A DNA stretch of 64,000 nucleotides, taken from NCBI RefSeq assembly GCF_900142805.1, contig NZ_FRCF01000002.1:1-64000 (forward strand), read 5' to 3'. This document shows positions 63,198 through 64,000 of this stretch, in pieces. Every line of letters starts with the position of its first letter. Within the stretch, counting starts at the first letter, position 1. Below the pieces are notes generated by a model. The model saw only the letters and a program-made list of their open reading frames with translations, did not search any database and had not been told where the DNA came from. Origin of the DNA: Lacicoccus alkaliphilus DSM 16010. GTDB lineage: Bacteria > Bacillota > Bacilli > Staphylococcales > Salinicoccaceae. The position numbers and the translations under genes were made by a program.

Positions 63198-63272
63198 TGG
63201 CTCCACAGGTAGGATTCGAACCTACGACCGATCGGTTAACAGCCGATAGCTCTACCACTGAGCTACTGTGGA
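63198..63272 (-). tRNA. tRNA-Asn (GUU)
   Basis: Minus-strand tRNA: acceptor TCCACAG pairs with CTGTGGA, anticodon loop CTGTTAA gives GTT, encoded CCA. It lies three bases before tRNA-Ser, so both are processed from one transcript. Confidence 0.94.
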
Positions 63273-63389
63273 ATAGTTTTCTTTTCAATCGAACATTATT
63301 AATTGTATCAACAAGGCAATGCCTTTTCAATGGTTTTCGACCATTTATTATGAGAAATTTACACCTTATCAATAAAAGGAGGGGTTTGA

Positions 63390-63545
63390 ATGGATAACGG
63401 CAGATCAGTCGTCAAAACAGGAGTGGGGTTCGGCACGGTTCTGGCAATAACGATTTCATGGAGCCTGCATCAATCGATCCTTTGGGCGATCATCCATGGA
63501 TTGTTGAGCTGGATCTATGTCATCTATTATGTGCTGGTGCGCTGA
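63390..63545 (+). CDS. 51-residue small membrane protein, unknown
   Basis: Begins MDNGRSVVKTGVGFGTVLAI and ends WIYVIYYVLVR: two short hydrophobic spans joined by SLHQSILWAIIHG. It has the strong ribosome binding site AAAGGAGG eight bases before the ATG. Small two-span proteins with a W-x-x-x-H-G segment in the loop occur near many firmicute genes, but I give it no function. Confidence 0.72.
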   Translation: MDNGRSVVKTGVGFGTVLAITISWSLHQSILWAIIHGLLSWIYVIYYVLVR

Positions 63546-63573
63546 TTTAATACTTTTTAAGAAGTGATGGGGA

Positions 63574-63706
63574 AAATAAAAAGACCGGGGTTTCCCGGTC
63601 TGGAATTTCGAATATAGTTTCCTGTAGTTGAAAATGATGTATAAAAGTAGTACTCAAGTGTACTAATTTGGGGGGCCAACAGTCTTTGACTGATAATCAT
63701 TTTCAA
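63574..63706 (-). ncRNA. IsrR-like Fur-controlled small RNA
   Basis: A predicted ~130-nt minus-strand transcript. It starts about seven bases after a consensus promoter (TTGACA-17-TATAAT), contains an unpaired C-rich motif (GGCCCCCCAAA near 63672), and ends in the hairpin AGACCGGG/CCCGGTCT (63582-63601) followed by TTTTTATTTT. No reading frame with a ribosome binding site is present. Two Fur boxes bracket the promoter. This is the layout of IsrR, the staphylococcal iron-sparing RNA that pairs through C-rich motifs with the Shine-Dalgarno region of mRNAs for iron-rich enzymes. Homology to IsrR is inferred from architecture, not from an alignment. Confidence 0.8.
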
Positions 63707-63740
63707 TTAGAATTATATGGCAAGTGAGAATCATTGTCAA
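63691..63740 (-). promoter_or_regulatory. promoter of the small RNA with two Fur boxes
   Basis: Minus strand: -35 TTGACA (63740-63735), 17 bases, -10 TATAAT (63717-63712). Fur box 1 (plus strand TGAGAATCATTGTCA, 63725-63739; 13 of 15 to TGATAATNATTATCA) overlaps the -35; Fur box 2 (TGATAATCATTTTCA, 63691-63705; 14 of 15) begins at the transcription start. Iron-loaded Fur would shut the promoter tightly. Confidence 0.85.
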
Positions 63741-63767
63741 TTAAAAATATGATATCTCGTTTAAAAA

Positions 63768-64000
63768 TTATTCACTGATGAGAACACGGTTGCCTGCAGG
63801 GTCTTCCGAGAACATGCCTTCCGGAGTCTCTTCCACTTTGTAACCAAGGGATTCCAAATTGTTGACGGTGTTTTCAACAGCTTCCGGTGTATGATATTTC
63901 ATGGTGTAGTAGTTCAGTCCGATGCTGTTTCTTGCCGGTGGGGGTGCGCCGACACCATTCCAGACGTTGACCGCGATATGATGATGATACTTGCTGAAGC
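63768..64000 (-). CDS. VOC-family (glyoxalase/dioxygenase) protein, partial
   Basis: The C-terminal 77 residues of a vicinal-oxygen-chelate protein; the 5' end is beyond the window. The segment HHHIAVNVWNGVGAPPP, then GLNYYTMKYHTPEAVE and FSEDPAGNRVLISE, resembles CatE-type catechol-2,3-dioxygenases, with a metal-ligand histidine in the first motif and possibly a glutamate later. It is transcribed into the region of the small RNA but has no clear terminator of its own. Confidence 0.85.
   Translation of the reverse strand, partial: FSKYHHHIAVNVWNGVGAPPPARNSIGLNYYTMKYHTPEAVENTVNNLESLGYKVEETPEGMFSEDPAGNRVLISE

Overview
The window comes from a low-to-mid GC Firmicute and looks like a member of the Staphylococcaceae outside Staphylococcus itself (Salinicoccus or Jeotgalicoccus-like). 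This is inferred from gene content and order: prsA-ytxH-hit-ecsAB-traP-hemEHY, yhaM/yhaN/yhaO/yheA/yheB, airSR, hssRS-hrtBA, a comK of the Gram-positive type, and a glycine tRNA of the staphylococcal cell-wall type. Nothing here looks like a prophage, insertion sequence or CRISPR locus.

Layout. 1-2412: the end of an rRNA operon (23S 3' end, 5S) followed by 22 tRNA genes and a terminator; the last tRNA is an aberrant tRNA-Gly(UCC) that resembles the non-proteinogenic glycine tRNAs used for the peptidoglycan interpeptide bridge. 2434-9679: a convergent tRNA-Leu, pseudouridine catabolism (psuK-psuG), a UspA-like protein, an S9 peptidase, YceI, an HD hydrolase and maf. 9700-12434: D-serine dehydratase and glycerate kinase, separated by an imperfect repeat. 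12433-17864: a metal-efflux island with divergent cadCA and copY-copB and recognisable operators for both repressors. 17989-20365: queG, trmL, nfsA. 20366-21907: small proteins and a NagB-like protein. 21975-27105: fumC and the polyphosphate pair ppx-ppk. 27104-30886: bdbC/thioredoxin-like/RluA on the minus strand, and the AirSR-type two-component system followed by a large structured RNA. 31039-41243: two nearly identical dicarboxylate/glutamate symporter genes in inverted orientation, each with a cre-like site, flanking xre, yheB, yheA, yhaO, yhaN and yhaM. 41424-49778: a 51-bp tandem repeat, then prsA, ytxH, hit, ecsAB, traP and the coproporphyrin heme pathway hemE-hemH-hemY. 49844-53559: lplA, an IDEAL-domain protein divergent from comK, a tautomerase, an NAD(P)-binding protein and an MgtC protein. 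53783-56712: a GntR-controlled operon with a class III CoA-transferase and an HMG-CoA-lyase-like enzyme. 56864-58160: small membrane proteins and a GH25 lysozyme. 58390-62662: heme sensing and efflux (hssRS, then a promoter with a direct repeat matching the HssR box, then a small His-rich membrane protein, hrtB and hrtA). 62683-64000: two minus-strand tRNAs, a small membrane protein, an IsrR-like Fur-controlled small RNA, and a partial VOC dioxygenase-type gene.

A recurrent theme is metal, heme and redox homeostasis: Cd/Zn and Cu efflux, heme synthesis, heme sensing and export, a heme-monooxygenase-like TRAP protein, an Fe-S-type redox sensor kinase and an iron-responsive small RNA. The two most rewarding signals are (i) the small RNA at 63574-63706, with a consensus promoter bracketed by two Fur boxes, a C-rich single-stranded motif and a terminator, and (ii) the 130-residue, histidine-rich membrane protein placed between the HssR box and hrtBA, which suggests an undescribed component of heme tolerance. 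All functional names rest on family recognition from the translated sequence; no database search was run.
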